From the NCBI RefSeq assembly GCF_039555335.1, contig NC_092628.1, positions 72,914,713 to 72,978,712 of the forward strand: a DNA stretch of 64,000 nucleotides. Direction: 5' to 3'. This DNA comes from Amphiura filiformis. Its lineage: Eukaryota; Echinodermata; Ophiuroidea; Amphilepidida; Amphiuridae. The translations under genes and the position numbers were made by a program. Position 1 is the first letter of the stretch. Each line of letters starts with the position of its first letter. This document shows positions 46,205 through 58,719 of this stretch, in pieces. The notes beneath the pieces are model-generated. The model saw only the letters and a list, made by a program, of their open reading frames with translations. It ran no database searches and was not told the DNA's origin.

Positions 46205-46745
46205 AGTGGCATTAGAATTTTTTCGAAACGCGTAAAGTTTGCAATTTTTTCCTATTTTGGTCCAAAACACTGTGTTTTCCGGCTAAAAAGGAAAATGTAG
46301 AGGTCAACTATTGCTTTATTTTTTCTTCTTAGAATTTGTTTTCGAAGCGCTCAAAAGTTTGCAATTTTTTTTCCTATTTTGATCCAAAACACTGTGTTTT
46401 CCGGCTAAAAAGGAAAATGTAGAGGTCAACTATTGCTTTATTTTTTCTTCTTAGAATTTTTTTTCGAAGCGCTCAAAAGTTTGCAATTTTTCCTATTTTG
46501 GTCCAAAACACTGTGTTTTCCGGCTAAAAAGGAAAATGTAGAGGTCAACTATTGCTTTATTTTTTCTTCTTAGAATTTGTTTTCGAAGCGCTCAAAAGTT
46601 TGCAATTTTTTTTCCTATTTTGATCCAAAACACTGTGTTTTCCGGCTAAAAAGGAAAATGTAGAGGTCAACTATTGCTTTATTTTTTCTTTTTAAACGTA
46701 TTTTTGAAGCGCAAAACTGGAAGATGCAGCGGTCAATTATTGCTT
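46205..46745. repeat. ~120-bp tandem repeat, about 4.5 units
   Basis: CCAAAACACTGTGTTTTCCG recurs at about 46262, 46384, 46502 and 46624 (spacing 118-122 bp). Each unit also contains GAAAATGTAGAGGTCAACTA and TTCGAAGCGCTCAAAAG. Variation is mostly in T-run length, and the final unit is degenerate. Confidence 0.9.
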
Positions 46746-47187
46746 TATTTCTTCTTCTTCAACAACTTCAAATACAATATATTTTCGTGAAAGCGAAGAA
46801 AGAAGATTTACACGAGCAGAAAAGAGTTTTTTTGTTTTTTATTTAGTTTTTTTTATTCAAAAGACAAATAACATGAGAAAAAATAAATAAAAGATAGAAA
46901 GAATAAAAAACAACACACACAACACAAATACAAAAGCATCTCTTACATTATAAATTATACATGACTAATACAATACAATATTATGCATATTTTTAGATTC
47001 GTTTAAATACTTTGTTTGTCCGTGGGCACATGAGAAAGACAATAATATGTTATATTTATATATAATTACTTTGTAATATTAATTTGAACCTCATTCTGCA
47101 CTAAGTTTCTGAGGAGTGCGGGCTACGGCCCTTACGAAACAGTTCTGTAAAACTAATGTAGCAGGGTCATCTAAGTTTTATCATGTA

Positions 47188-47854
47188 TTAAGGGCTGGGG
47201 TATGAACGTTTGGACAGTATTTATTGTGGGACATTAGAGCACATCAGACATATCAATTGCATTCTGAATACGAAGAATGTCATTCTGATATCAAATAATT
47301 TTGATTTTTGAAATTCGCAATTTAATACACATTTTATGGCAAATCATTAAAATTGATATTTTTAATATTTAACAGTACTTGAAGTAAACTTTATAAATCT
47401 GATGATTTATACTTAAAGTGTATGTAGGTGGGATGAAAAGCCGACGATCAATTGAAAATTTTGACCTTTCATATTGAAGATATGGATCTTTTTCCCCAAA
47501 ACACCTAATTTTTTTTTGTTTTTTTTGGAAAAAAATCCATATCTTCAATATGAAAGGTCAAAATTTTCAATTGACCGTCGGCTTTTCCTCCCTGCTACAT
47601 ACACTTTAAGAATATGTCATTAGATTTATATAATTTACTTCGAGGACTGTTATATATCAACAATTTGAAAAATATCAAATTTTTATAATTTGTCATAAAA
47701 TTTGTATTATATTGTGATTTTCAAAAATGAAAATTATTTGATATCAGAAAGACATGCTTCGTATTCAGAATGCAATTCGATAGGTCTGAGGTGTTTCTCA
47801 TGTCCCACAAAAATACTGTCGAAACGCAATAAACGCTCATTTTAGATCCCTTAA
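47188..47854. mobile_element. TTAA-flanked palindromic element, copy 2
   Basis: It begins TTAAGGGCTGGGGTATGAAC and ends AGATCCCTTAA, with the same layout and nearly the same length as copy 1. Confidence 0.8.
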
Positions 47855-48204
47855 GCTCCCTTCTTGGTGTATTTTGATGTGTGATATGTTTTATGTGATA
47901 TGAATAATGATCATGATGATACTGTCACGAGTGCAGACAATACATTTTTGTATGATTGGTAAAGATTAAAAGAATAATGTATCTTAATGATATTTTTATA
48001 TTTTTATATTTTTATTGTATATTTGCTATCTGTACCTAAGTGTCTTTTAATTTCTGATTGATATCCTTGAACGTATTTTAATCTAATATCTATTATTTAT
48101 GTATTGTTAACCATTTTGATATATTTTGTTCGATCCCTGGGCATCCATGGAAAACAGTGTTCACACGGATTGGGTTTCCCCAGGCAAAATAAGATCTAAA
48201 AATA

Positions 48205-48412
48205 AATAAAGAATGTGATACACCTTTGATGTGAGACTTTTTTGAGGGCTTTGTCACAAATTTTAAAGTGATACACCTTTGGTGTGACAAAATTTTGAAA
48301 ATTTTCATAATTATTTAATGTGATACATCGTTGATGTGATATATTTTGACGTGATGTATCTTTGATGTGAGGTATTTTAACATGTGATTCATCTTTGTGA
48401 TATATCTCGGAT
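48205..48412. repeat. Interspersed GTGATACACCTTTGATGTGA motifs
   Basis: Short variants of TGATACACCTTTGATGTGA recur at irregular spacing, five or six times, in about 200 bp. The spacing is too uneven for a simple tandem array. Confidence 0.6.
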
Positions 48413-48474
48413 TTTGACGGTTTTTGACGGTTGTCATAATGGTGTGCAGTTGTAGTTGTATATCAGGCTATTCC

Positions 48475-48745
48475 ATTTAAATCCACACTCCCCTGTGGAA
48501 GATTTTGGAAATATCTACCACAGGGGGAGTATGAATTTCAAACGGAATGAGCACATTAGGCAGCTACATTTGAATATCATACACCCTCTGAGGAAGTTTC
48601 AACCTTGAATCATCTACAGAGGGTGGGTGAGTTTCAAATGGAGCTGCCTAATGTGCTCATTCCATTTGAAATTCATACTCCCCCTGTGGTAGATATTTCC
48701 AAAAGCTTCCACAGGGGAGTATGGATTTTATTATGGAAGAGCCCA
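48475..48745. mobile_element. Palindromic MITE with GGCTATTCC ends, copy 2
   Basis: Matches 17112-17391 over its length, with the same CCTGTGGAAGAT and GAATGAGCACATT motifs, and is better paired than copy 1. The right end is slightly decayed (TTATGGAAGAGCCC). Confidence 0.8.
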
Positions 48746-49442
48746 TTGCAAATTTCGTTGGTTTAGAATTAACACGGTTGTTGGCAAAATACATACATTG
48801 TGATAAATTAGTCTTGGTATTGCATTGTATACATGTATTTGCTCATATTGTGAGTGAAGTTGTTGAGGTGTTGCTCAGGCTCATTTTTGATGGAGTGCAT
48901 TGAGGTTTATGAACAATTGCTCTGATATTTGTGACAAGTTATAATACTTTCTGATACTTCACATTTTTTTTCTTTAAAAATAAAAATTACAGTGATTATA
49001 TATGTGCCGGTATAATTGTGTCAAGTGACTGGTACATGGTTGGTGTGATTTCAAAAGTATTTGACTTTGTGAACGGAGTCAAAAAGTCTTCGCCTTTGTG
49101 TTCAGTGTTTTTATTGTCAATGTCTTCAATTTATTGACATTGAGTCAAAAATTTTTAAATATTGCAACAGTTTAAAATTATTGCATAACAACTTTAACTC
49201 TTGTATGAAGGAAAAGTTATTAACTTAATTGTACAACTCATTGTAAGAAGGAAACGGGTTGTGAAAACTGTTTCAGATTGATAAGATTGTTAAAATGTTT
49301 TTTTAGATTATAGGAATAATGAGATTGTTAGACTTTATAATAATAAAAAGTGTATGTAATACTGTAATTTATCCTAAGTAGAAAAGAGCAAAACTTCTGG
49401 CTTTATGAAATTAAATCATTTCTTGAGTTATATTCGTCTCAA

Positions 49443-49728
49443 GCATATTCAACCCATCGTTGGGCGTATATTTCCAACAAATCCAGGCTGCCGGTCAATC
49501 ATCTGCCAGTCATGCATAGCGTGGTATGCATGATCGCCCGGTAGCCTGGATTTGTATTGAAAACGTCCAACGATTGGCTGAATATGCTAAGGAGGCCGGT
49601 CGAGTGCAGATCCGTCGGAACACACTTTTCAATACGGAATAAAATGCAAACCTCATTGTGACATCATCCAAGCAGCAAAGTTCATTTCCCATTGAAAAAG
49701 CGTTATCCGACGGATCTGCAGTCGACTA
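49443..49728. mobile_element. Two adjacent inverted-repeat elements
   Basis: Block one (49443-49588) pairs GCATATTCAACCCATCGTTGG with its near complement and has CAAATCCAGGCT inside. Block two (49599-49728) pairs GTCGAGTGCAGATCCGTCGG with its near complement. They are either two MITEs side by side or parts of one compound element. Confidence 0.6.
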
Positions 49729-49967
49729 TTCTGGAATTCTGGAAGTTAATTATAACAGGGTGACGTTTTGTGATTCCGGCCTATCCGAGGTCATCAACAA
49801 TAAGGCATCAGCGTGATCAGTGGAATTTGCTTGTTACGAAAGAGACTCTGTAAACATTATTTTTTGCATCACAAAACCTAAAAACCCAGATAGGTAATGG
49901 CATGCATTGTTGTTGATCATCAATGCGTTGTATCTGCATCAATAGCTCGTCACGCCAGAGGAGACTT

Positions 49968-51223
49968 ATAGGGACGCATCATTTAATATATCAAGGGGGG
50001 CTGGGTAGTAGGGGTCGTGACAATTTTTTTAATTCCTCGGTGGAACACAACAAATATTTTAGCCCCTTGATGAAGCACTTTTTTAACACCTCGGTGAGAC
50101 AATTTTTTTTTACTCCTCGGTGAGACATTTTTTTTTAATCGTAAAGTTCTATAGTCAACAATTTGTTTTGGATTTATGAAACAAATTTTGTGTCCATATT
50201 TTTTAGTTACCATTTTTACATCATTGTAGTACCTAAATTTCACGTGCCACGAAAGACATTATTATTTTATGTTAAAATGAGTTCACATCAGGGGTAGGGC
50301 TACGCTGCACACCGACATCGCCTGGCTAATAATTATTTGGTGCAGCAGAGATACTAAAATAAATACCCGGGATCGATACACGATTTTGATATCAGACGAA
50401 AATCTTCGGATACCGGTGTAGAAAATGATGAATATCTTCCGTAAATGATTTCGTCTCAAGAAACCAGATCTGGTCTCATACACTTGAAAATACGTGTTGA
50501 ACAGATATGATAGTCGTTAGCTTGCGTCTTGAGAAAAGGCCGTGCGTCTTGAACTCAAAATCTGACCAAAATTCTAATTTTATATTGCGTTGGTCCTGTA
50601 TGGACTACAGCGCGCAGGCTATTGCTGCACTCACTACTCCAGTGGAGGCAGTATATATGACCATTGACCACAAGGTCGTATACAAGCTTACTCACACAGC
50701 GAGAAATCAATTACCCCGGCTATTGTCAGTAGCCTTAGTCAGGTCACTTGGCTAATTATGCGTCTCATAAGGTCGGAATAAAATGGCCATGCGTGGCTGT
50801 GGATTCAACCTACCATGGCGATTTCTACCATGAAGATATCGGGGCGATGACACTGTGCGCTGCTGGTTCACATAACGGGGAACTTGAAATTTTTATAGGC
50901 CTACGGATTTCTCACCAAAAAACCATACCCAGATCCATCCTTACGTATGGCTCAGTCATGTGGTATAGATTTCTTTTTGACATTGGAGTGAAATCTGTGA
51001 AGTAGAACGAATGAATGAATGAATCAAGTATTTTCGCTCACAGAATAACTTTTCACGAACATATGCATACAAAACACGAGGCTATATAAAAACAAAATAC
51101 AATGAAAAATGGAACAAATTCGCGCATTTTCAATTTAAAAGCCTTGACACCAAATCTTTTTTTTTCAAAAAACTACCCAGCCCCCCCCCCCCTTGATAAC
51201 TAATGGTGCGTCCCTTACTGGAC
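49968..51223. mobile_element. 1.26-kb element with GGGACGCA inverted ends
   Basis: The left end GGGACGCATCATTTAATATA with AAGGGGGGCTGGGTAG nearby is mirrored at the right by CTACCCAGCC, a C-run, CTTGAT and AATGGTGCGTCCC. No transposase was recognised inside; the 80- to 90-codon open frames there look accidental. A short GAAT repeat at about 51008 may be a retroelement tail. Confidence 0.65.
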
Positions 51224-51335
51224 ATATAAACACACCAGGCAAGTACTATCAGTGTCAAAGATTCAAAGTGAACGATTTAGGCCTGTAATCGTGTTTCAGG
51301 TCGCGTCATCATCAGCACTAGGAAGGAATTGAAAA

Positions 51336-54147
51336 ATGTCTCCATTACGATTAGTCTTCGCTACAATCCTAGTTATGGGGTTATTCCCTACCGTGGCTCC
51401 GGCGATTGACAGCGATTTCGATGCTATCGATGACGATGTTGATAACTGTCCATTAGTTGGTAACATTGACCAAGCCGATGGTGATGGGGATGGAGTCGGG
51501 AATGTGTGTGATAATTGTAACATGACGGACAACGCGGACCAAGCAGATGATGACATGGACGGTATTGGGAATGAATGTGATGATGATGTTGACAATGATG
51601 GTATGTAAGATGAAATGTATGATACGTGCATTAACGGTTGACGGGCATCATTCCCCATTTTTCAACTCCACCTCCAAATGACCCCTTTCTTTTTTTTGTC
51701 ACCCCAGGTTGTCACCCAATGACCCAGCCCTGGATTTTATTCTTTAGAGTAAATATACATGTAAATGGTGTATGTAAATGATTACATTAATTTTTCCCCT
51801 TTTAATTTTGTTCTTATAGGTGTTTTTAATGAAATGGATAACTGTGTGAATGATTCCAACGCGGATCAGTTGAATAATGATGGGGATGCCATGGGAGATA
51901 TATGTGACGATGACGACGACGATGACGGTAACGATCAAATAAATTCCTAAAAGCCTTATTAATGAGGCGCACAGCATTGACTTTAACCAAACCATTGTAA
52001 ACGTATGGTTAAAAACTAGCAAATTTTCGAATTGTATCAACTTTGAATCAATTCTAATTATTTTATTTTCTGTTCACAGGTGTTTCTGATGATATCGACA
52101 ACTGTCCGTTGACACATAACGCAGATCAGGCGGACTTAGATCGCGACGGACATGGCGATGTTTGTAGTAAGTTTTTGGCCCCATGTTGACCCTACACATC
52201 CTGATTTTCTTTATATATCCAAATTATGTGTGCCTTTAAGACTTGTCGGAGTATTCAAAAGTTAATAAATTTTAATTTTCTCTATAGATTAGGGGATTAG
52301 TGAAAAGTTACATCTGGAAGATTTGAATAGGAATGCAAAACACGCACTTTTAAAAATTGCTTAATGTACAGTGGTTTTGAGATATCTGTCGTTTTATGAT
52401 AACTCAAGAACCACAAGACCTACAAAAGTGTAACTTTGATAATAATTCTTCGTTAAGCCCGCTTCAAAAAGGCTCTAAATAGAACAGCACAACTAAACCC
52501 ATGCAGAGGTTAAGTTGAGAGTGAGGGTCCGCCATGCATGTAAACTTTAATCCGGCCAAAATCACTAAATTTCATAATTGCTCAAATCTTGTTAAACATT
52601 TAAAACTCACCATAAATTGGGGTGAGTTTTAACAAGATGGGGTCCAATGTATCATTCCTCTATATCTATGTATATAGTTCTGTCCAAACATGTCAAAAGG
52701 ACATGGAGGAAAGCTCCTGAGGAAGTTTGACCTATATCTGTGACGTACGGTTCTTGCGTCATTAGCAAAAATATCAATTTTGCACTGTAGCCAACATGCC
52801 TCAGATTGTTCCTCCTGCAAAATCTTGCAAAAACAATTTAAAGGAAAAATAGTTTGCACCATCTATACATGTTTCCTTACATACGTAACTGTAAAGTTGT
52901 TAATATGTTAATTGGGTAGTGAAGCATTACAAAATATCTGTATTGTAATACATGTCCGTATGGCAAACTAGTCTGATGTTGGAAGGTTTTATTTATCAAA
53001 GGCCATTTTATAGAAAATTTGAGGATTTTTTATTAGAATCAAATTAGTTCGATCCTTCGATCGACCATCGATGCTTGGTCGATCCTTATTATTTATAAAA
53101 TCAATCAATTGACTTGTTGTAAAATTTCACCCTGTATCGAGGAAATGGCCGTTTAAAATGAGGATTTGATCTTTTTTTTTTACAAAATTAACAATTTTAC
53201 TTTCTGCAGATTTGCACTTAGCACCTTCAAATTGAAACACGTCTTCGACCCTTAAGTATAATCTTGTCCTTAATGTTTGTCACCTTTCACTGCCTATAAT
53301 GGTTCACATGGTTCCCCTATTAATAACAATTCAAACCCATAACTCTGAATTGGCAAAGCATCTCGATGAATCTACCATTACAGAAGCCATGTATAAGGCA
53401 ACTACTTTCCAATAACCAGACTAAAAGCAATAAAGCATGTTAAAAGTAAAGCCGTATGTGCTGAAACCTGTTTCTGAATAATGAAACCTAACCACCGTTG
53501 TATTGTATTACACATGACAATGGTTTCTTCGAGTCACCTCTGCTACTCGTCTTTGTATACTAAATTATTGTTTTGTTTTAAATTTCAGAGCCTTCGGGAA
53601 CTCTCTTGAAAGTCCGTACCGGTATATCTAAGCGTGGCTTATTTATGGGATACATAGATGTACCAATTAATGAAACCACCCCTGATTGGCGCATTGATGT
53701 GACGTTCCGCCGAAATATCTTCAACTTACAGGTGAGGTATTATACGATTCTCCTCAGGCTCACTGGTGGGGGTGTGGGTGGGTGGCTGGGGGGGGGGAGG
53801 GGTGGTGGTGGCCTGGTGTATGTGGGGGATGCTAATGGTCTGTGTATGTTTACTATTAGTATTACTATGCTACATGCCCATTGCCTGATGTGGCTTTCAC
53901 CACCACATTCATGAACCATACCGTTTGTCTTTGACAGATTGTTGAATGCGAAGCCAAACTCGCTGACTTCCCAAAGAACGGAATGGGCAAGATGACTTAC
54001 ACCTTGGCTCCTGGAGACAAATACGAGACTCTCGAAGCAGGCGATGTACTCAAGATCAAATTCATAGCCAAAACATACAAGAAGGCCAAAGGTGTACCAT
54101 TCGAGGCTCGCTTTTACCTTCCCCTTAATATCATGACTCCTGAATAA
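51336..54147 (+). CDS. Secreted thrombospondin type 3 repeat protein, 5 exons, 270 residues
   Basis: Exons: 51336-51600, 51820-51927, 52080-52166, 53589-53731 and 53938-54147, all GT-AG. Residues 1-23 are a signal peptide ending APA. Residues ~25-153 hold four or five thrombospondin type 3 calcium-binding units: Asp-rich loops such as DGDGDGVGNVC, DDDMDGIGNEC, NNDGDAMGDIC and DLDRDGHGDVC, each followed by a Cys. Exons 2 and 3 each encode one unit and are flanked by phase 1 introns, so they could be duplicated without breaking the frame. Residues ~154-270 form a separate domain with alternating hydrophobic residues, beta-rich by eye (TPDWRIDVTF, GDVLKIKFIAKTYKK). It faintly recalls a CBM2-type carbohydrate-binding sandwich but lacks the three surface Trp, so I leave it unassigned. 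The protein is probably extracellular. An AATAAA lies at 54308. It is much shorter than thrombospondins and lacks their L-lectin domain. Confidence 0.88.
53763..53831 (+). other. G-rich tract able to form a G-quadruplex
   Basis: Several runs of three to nine G (GGGGGTGTGGGTGGGTGGC, then a G-run) lie about 30 nt after the exon 4 donor of the thrombospondin-repeat gene, on the transcribed-sense strand. Confidence 0.75.
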
Positions 54148-54307
54148 TGCCAGAGGAGTAGGCCCTATAATGGACGTACTGGTTAGTCAATTTAGGCAGA
54201 ACGTTTAACCACGGTTTAATGAAACTGGGCTGGGACAATTAGTGCAGGCATATATTTGATTATACTGATAATATACATACCATATTGGATTGGCAAATAT
54301 CATCTGA

Positions 54308-54313
54308 AATAAA
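54308..54313 (+). promoter_or_regulatory. Candidate polyadenylation signal of the thrombospondin-repeat gene
   Basis: AATAAA occurs 161 nt after the stop codon, followed by a T-rich stretch. This is the expected place for 3' end formation; it is inferred from the hexamer only. Confidence 0.5.
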
Positions 54314-56097
54314 ATGCTTTGTCATGTTTATTGATTTGATATTCGGTACTAACTTTTTAAAGTACTCTTTTAAAATATTTTAATACAGGAGGATATACCA
54401 GCTTCATTTCCGTATCTACTATCAAATGGGAAATAGGCAAATTTTGATTCATCTTTGTATTTTAAATTTGGTAAACTTAAGACTGTTTGAAACTTCATGG
54501 TTCAGAACCGAGGAGTGGGGAAGGGAGTGGGGTTTAAGTTATCTAACACCGGATTTGTAACATTTTCCCGCGTTTGCAGGTATTATTAAAAATGAATACT
54601 ATAGTGCATATAAGCTATAACGTATCTATTGATTGCATTAAATTTTGTTATGGGTAACGCGGGTTAACGTTAAGTAGGTATGATACAAGAGGCCCACACC
54701 CCGTCCAAAAAAAAAACCCAACCTAGCAGGTAAATACTAAGTAGGCCTACCTTTAATGATTTCTAGTATGTCGTCGACATATCGACGTCGTAACTCGGGC
54801 TGTAGTGCAGTATAGTGATGTCTTTCATTTTCAACAATCCCGTCAATCGTGACATCAGACGTCTCTAGACAAGTATGCGATCAACCTACACTGCAAAAAC
54901 TACACAGTCATAGAAAGACATATGACTTTACTTGTCTGTTTGTTTTTCATTTAATACAAATTAATTGATGAATTGAACTGGTACGACTCTTAGGACTCGT
55001 GATAAACGACGATTAATTTTGTAATAATAAAATGAAAGCGCTGGGTCATTCACGACGTCATTTGTAATTCATGTCATCCGTGTACGTGCGCATGTCATCC
55101 GTGTACGTGCGCAATCGATACTCAATGATCCAGACAATACCGTTTGAATATACCGCCCTTGTGTATGCACCTGCTTGACACATCTTGTCACTTGCGGGAA
55201 GATATACTAAAGGCCTATACCCTAATAGCTTGCAATAGATACCCCACCGTAAATAGCTCTCTTCATTACCTCGCTGTGCCAGTATATACGCGTAGTGTAC
55301 GCACTTTTGAACCATATTTTGTTCAAAAATGAGAGGAAGGGACTGTTTTCAGCTAAAATGTTGGCTATCAGCTGATGCTCAATGATACCGGGAAGTGTTG
55401 CAGAAAGGTAAGCGTACTCTTTATTTATTCAAAATATCACATATCAATGAATTTAAATTGGAAATCCAAAAAGGAAATGTCAGGTCAAAATTCTCACCTT
55501 AGAATTATTGTGAAATAAAATCAAACCAAATTTAGGCTCCGCAAATAACGTCCAATTATTCCCATTGGTGTTTGCTACACGTGCATATAATAAATTATAA
55601 TTTTGGGCCAATTTGAGAAGAGTTAATGCCTCGAGTTTCAAAATACACCGAGTGATGTTTTTGATCAAAAACATCGACAATTCAAGACTCTGTAAAAACA
55701 AATCAAGAATTATCTGGGATAATTGCAACTAAGTATAATGAAAGTTATGATCTAAGCTACCAGATGCATCATTAATTTCCTGACTGATATTTAGTTGTGG
55801 GAAAACATTACTTTAATGTTTTGGCGGGATTATTTCCCGCCAAAAATTTCAACCAAAAAGAGCATGTAGCCTTAAAAACTATCTTGGCATTCTGAAGAAG
55901 CCATCAGCCATGGTGGTGAAAGTTTAACACCCGTTCTACCAAAGTATTTTGGTTACATAATTTAACAACAGAGGATATAATGCAAGTAAACCCTCGCAAA
56001 ATTGATATTTTAATGTACTCTCAAGACCCAAGTATGCGAACAACCTAGGGATGAAAATCTCATGGGAAACAAGCAATAAAAATATTGGTTACACACT
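54314..56097. other. Intergenic stretch downstream of the thrombospondin-repeat gene
   Basis: Only a 21-bp direct duplication (CATGTCATCCGTGTACGTGC, at about 55071 and 55092) and a few weak short frames were seen. No exon was recognised. Confidence 0.5.
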
Positions 56098-56763
56098 TTA
56101 AGGGATCCCAAATGAGCGTTTATTGCGTTTCGACAGTATTTTTTGTGGGACATGAGAGCACATCAGACCTATCGAATTGCATTCTGAATACGAAGCATGT
56201 CTTTCTGATATCAAATAATTTTTATTTGTTAAAAATCACAATATAATACAAATTTTATGACAAATTATAAAAATTTGATATTTTTCAAATTTTGATATAT
56301 AACAGTCCTCGAAGTAATTATATAAATCTAATGATATATTCTTAAAGTGTATGTAGTAGGAGGAAAAGCCGACGGCAAATTGAAAATTTTGACCTTTCAT
56401 ATTGAAGGTATGGATTTTTTTTCCCAAAAAGACCTAATTTGTTTTGGTGTTTTGGGAAAAAATCCATATCTTCAATACGAAAGGTCAACATTTTCAATTG
56501 ATCGTCGGCTTTTCATCCCACCTACATACACTTTAAGTATAAATCATCAGATTTATAACGTTTACTTCAAGTACTGTTAAATATCAAAAATATCAATTTT
56601 TAATGATTTGCCATAAAATGTGTATTAAATTGCGAATTTCAAAACTCAAAATTATTTGATATCAGAATGACATTCTACGTATTCAGAATGCAATTCGATA
56701 TGTCTGACGTGCTCTAATGTCCCAAAATAAATACTGTCCCAACGTTCATACCCCAGCCCTTAA
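56098..56763. mobile_element. TTAA-flanked palindromic element, copy 3 (inverted)
   Basis: Opposite orientation to copies 1 and 2: it begins TTAAGGGATCCC and ends CCCCAGCCCTTAA. About 666 bp. Confidence 0.8.
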
Positions 56764-57879
56764 CAGCGGAGGATTTATTATATTAAACCTCCAGTGTGGT
56801 TTTATTTGTTCTTCTCCTTCACGATCCAGTGATACAAAATAAGTTGGCTATACCAACATCCCTTACGGAATGTTGCTACTATGGCAATCATAATACAAGT
56901 GCAAGTAGGCCCTCGCAAAATTGGGAAATTATAGACCAAGAATTGATTTTTGGCTAAAAAATCGTACAAACATCCACTTTTAACTGGAGCTTTGGTCAAA
57001 TATGAAAGAAAATCATTATTCTAACATATCTGACCTGAACGTCAAGTTTTAACCCAATATCAGTAAATGTCGCTAGGCATCGTCAATACCCTCCCTACCC
57101 TGTTCTACCTACCACCCTACCCCGCGGGTACGATGGTAGGTCAAAATAGATGTTATCCACATGTGACTTCTAAGAAAAGGCGTTGGTTCCCGTAGTATTC
57201 CTCATTCAAACCAATTCAATGCACGACCTCGGATCTACTTGCATGACTTTGGCGGGCTATTTTGAAAGAATCATGGTTGCACATGCAGGTAATTCTTTTG
57301 AAAGTCCTAAACATGGTATAACAGTCGCTGACAGGACATGCAGCTTACAGAACACGAATAATAGTTTCGCTAACATGAGCGCAAGACAGAGGACTTCCGA
57401 TCCCGATTAACCCAAGTCATTTGTCGCTTTATTTGAATATGTTTGCACACAGGTAAAAATGGGAAGTTGATTACCCCACTGGTAGGACGAGGGTTGGTTA
57501 AGTATCACCAGATTTGTCAATCAAGAAATATTTGATATTTTAACGCACCAGCCTATAAATGAATCCATTTCAATAAATAAACAATTTACAGAAGCAATAA
57601 TGATAATAATATTATTTTGATTGGAACCACTTGCAAAATGCATATAAATATTAATTCGGGATGATTGAAAGGGTAACACGAGGAAGAACAACAACACCTT
57701 AAACACGCTCACATAAGTATTTTAGGTAAAATGAACTATACCATGTATACTGCGCCAAAAAGTATCCTTACACTTGGCAAAATAATCACAATTTCAAAAC
57801 TGAATCATATTGGGGTAAATTTGTTTTTTTAAATAGATGCAATCTAATCCTGCACATTATGACACCACATAGAATCGAA

Positions 57880-58268
57880 AGTGACCTCAAGAAGGAAAGT
57901 TGCAAACAATTTAATAGACGAAGGTCCAGTTTCAAAAGTGACAAACTGGCCTATACGTACAAGGCGCAAAAAGTTCCAACAAGCGCAACAAAAAGACAAC
58001 ACAGTTTCTTCAATGAAGCTTCATTTAAAGCAGTTTTTATTTCAGTTTTTACTTCTCTGTACCTTTTATAACTGTCATTTTATTTGTCAGTTCTTTTGTT
58101 TCAGTTTTCTTTTGTTCCTTTTGTTTTAAATTAAAGGCACACATAAGTTAGCCATTCACCACTCTCAAACCAGATCCGTGGAGTTTTGAATAGGCCAGTT
58201 TGTCACTTTAAAAACTGGACCTTCGTCTAATCAAATGCTTATAACTTTGCTTCTTGAAGTTCAGACCA
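57880..58268. mobile_element. Palindromic MITE
   Basis: Arms share TAGACGAAGGTCCAGTTT and GACAAACTGGCCTAT, mirrored near 58185-58238, with weaker pairing out to both ends. About 390 bp, noncoding. The region 56764-57879 before it shows nothing recognised. Confidence 0.65.
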
Positions 58269-58719
58269 TATGCGTTGCTTACAAGAAAACAAAAGAGATT
58301 TCATCGTACCAACTCACCGATTATTCATGTAAATTTTATTCAACACTGAATTGTGACAGTTGTTACAATTACAAAATATTCAAATACAAATCCGTGTATA
58401 ATAATAGGTAAGTTGATTCATACAGAAAGTATTTAAAACATTAAAACAGATAATGTTATGCAAATATTGTAGTGGAATGGAAAAGTACATTTAAAACTGA
58501 AATTGCACTGAGAAATGCACAGGTTGATATGGATAGTCAGACTAGGCGAATCACCTTTATCATCTCTCAGAAGTATATGTGCCTTGCTGGCAAGCCTCTC
58601 TTCAGATTTGAGCTCTGCGGTCCTGGAGTAAATCTTTGATACTAGTATTAGTCCGGCTGCCAGTGGGTATGACGTTGTTTTGGTGTACATAGTTTTGTTT
58701 TTGATGGATATTGCTTCTC

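Noticed and set aside
46205..46745. Possible CRISPR-like array
   Set aside because: The ~120-bp units are contiguous tandem copies without unique spacers, in an animal genome. It is an ordinary satellite-type repeat.
50507..51005. Two overlapping 82- and 85-codon plus-strand frames
   Set aside because: They lie inside the GGGACGCA-ended element, show no domain and no splice signals.
57183..57410. 75-codon plus-strand frame
   Set aside because: No homology, no splice context and unremarkable composition; consistent with chance.
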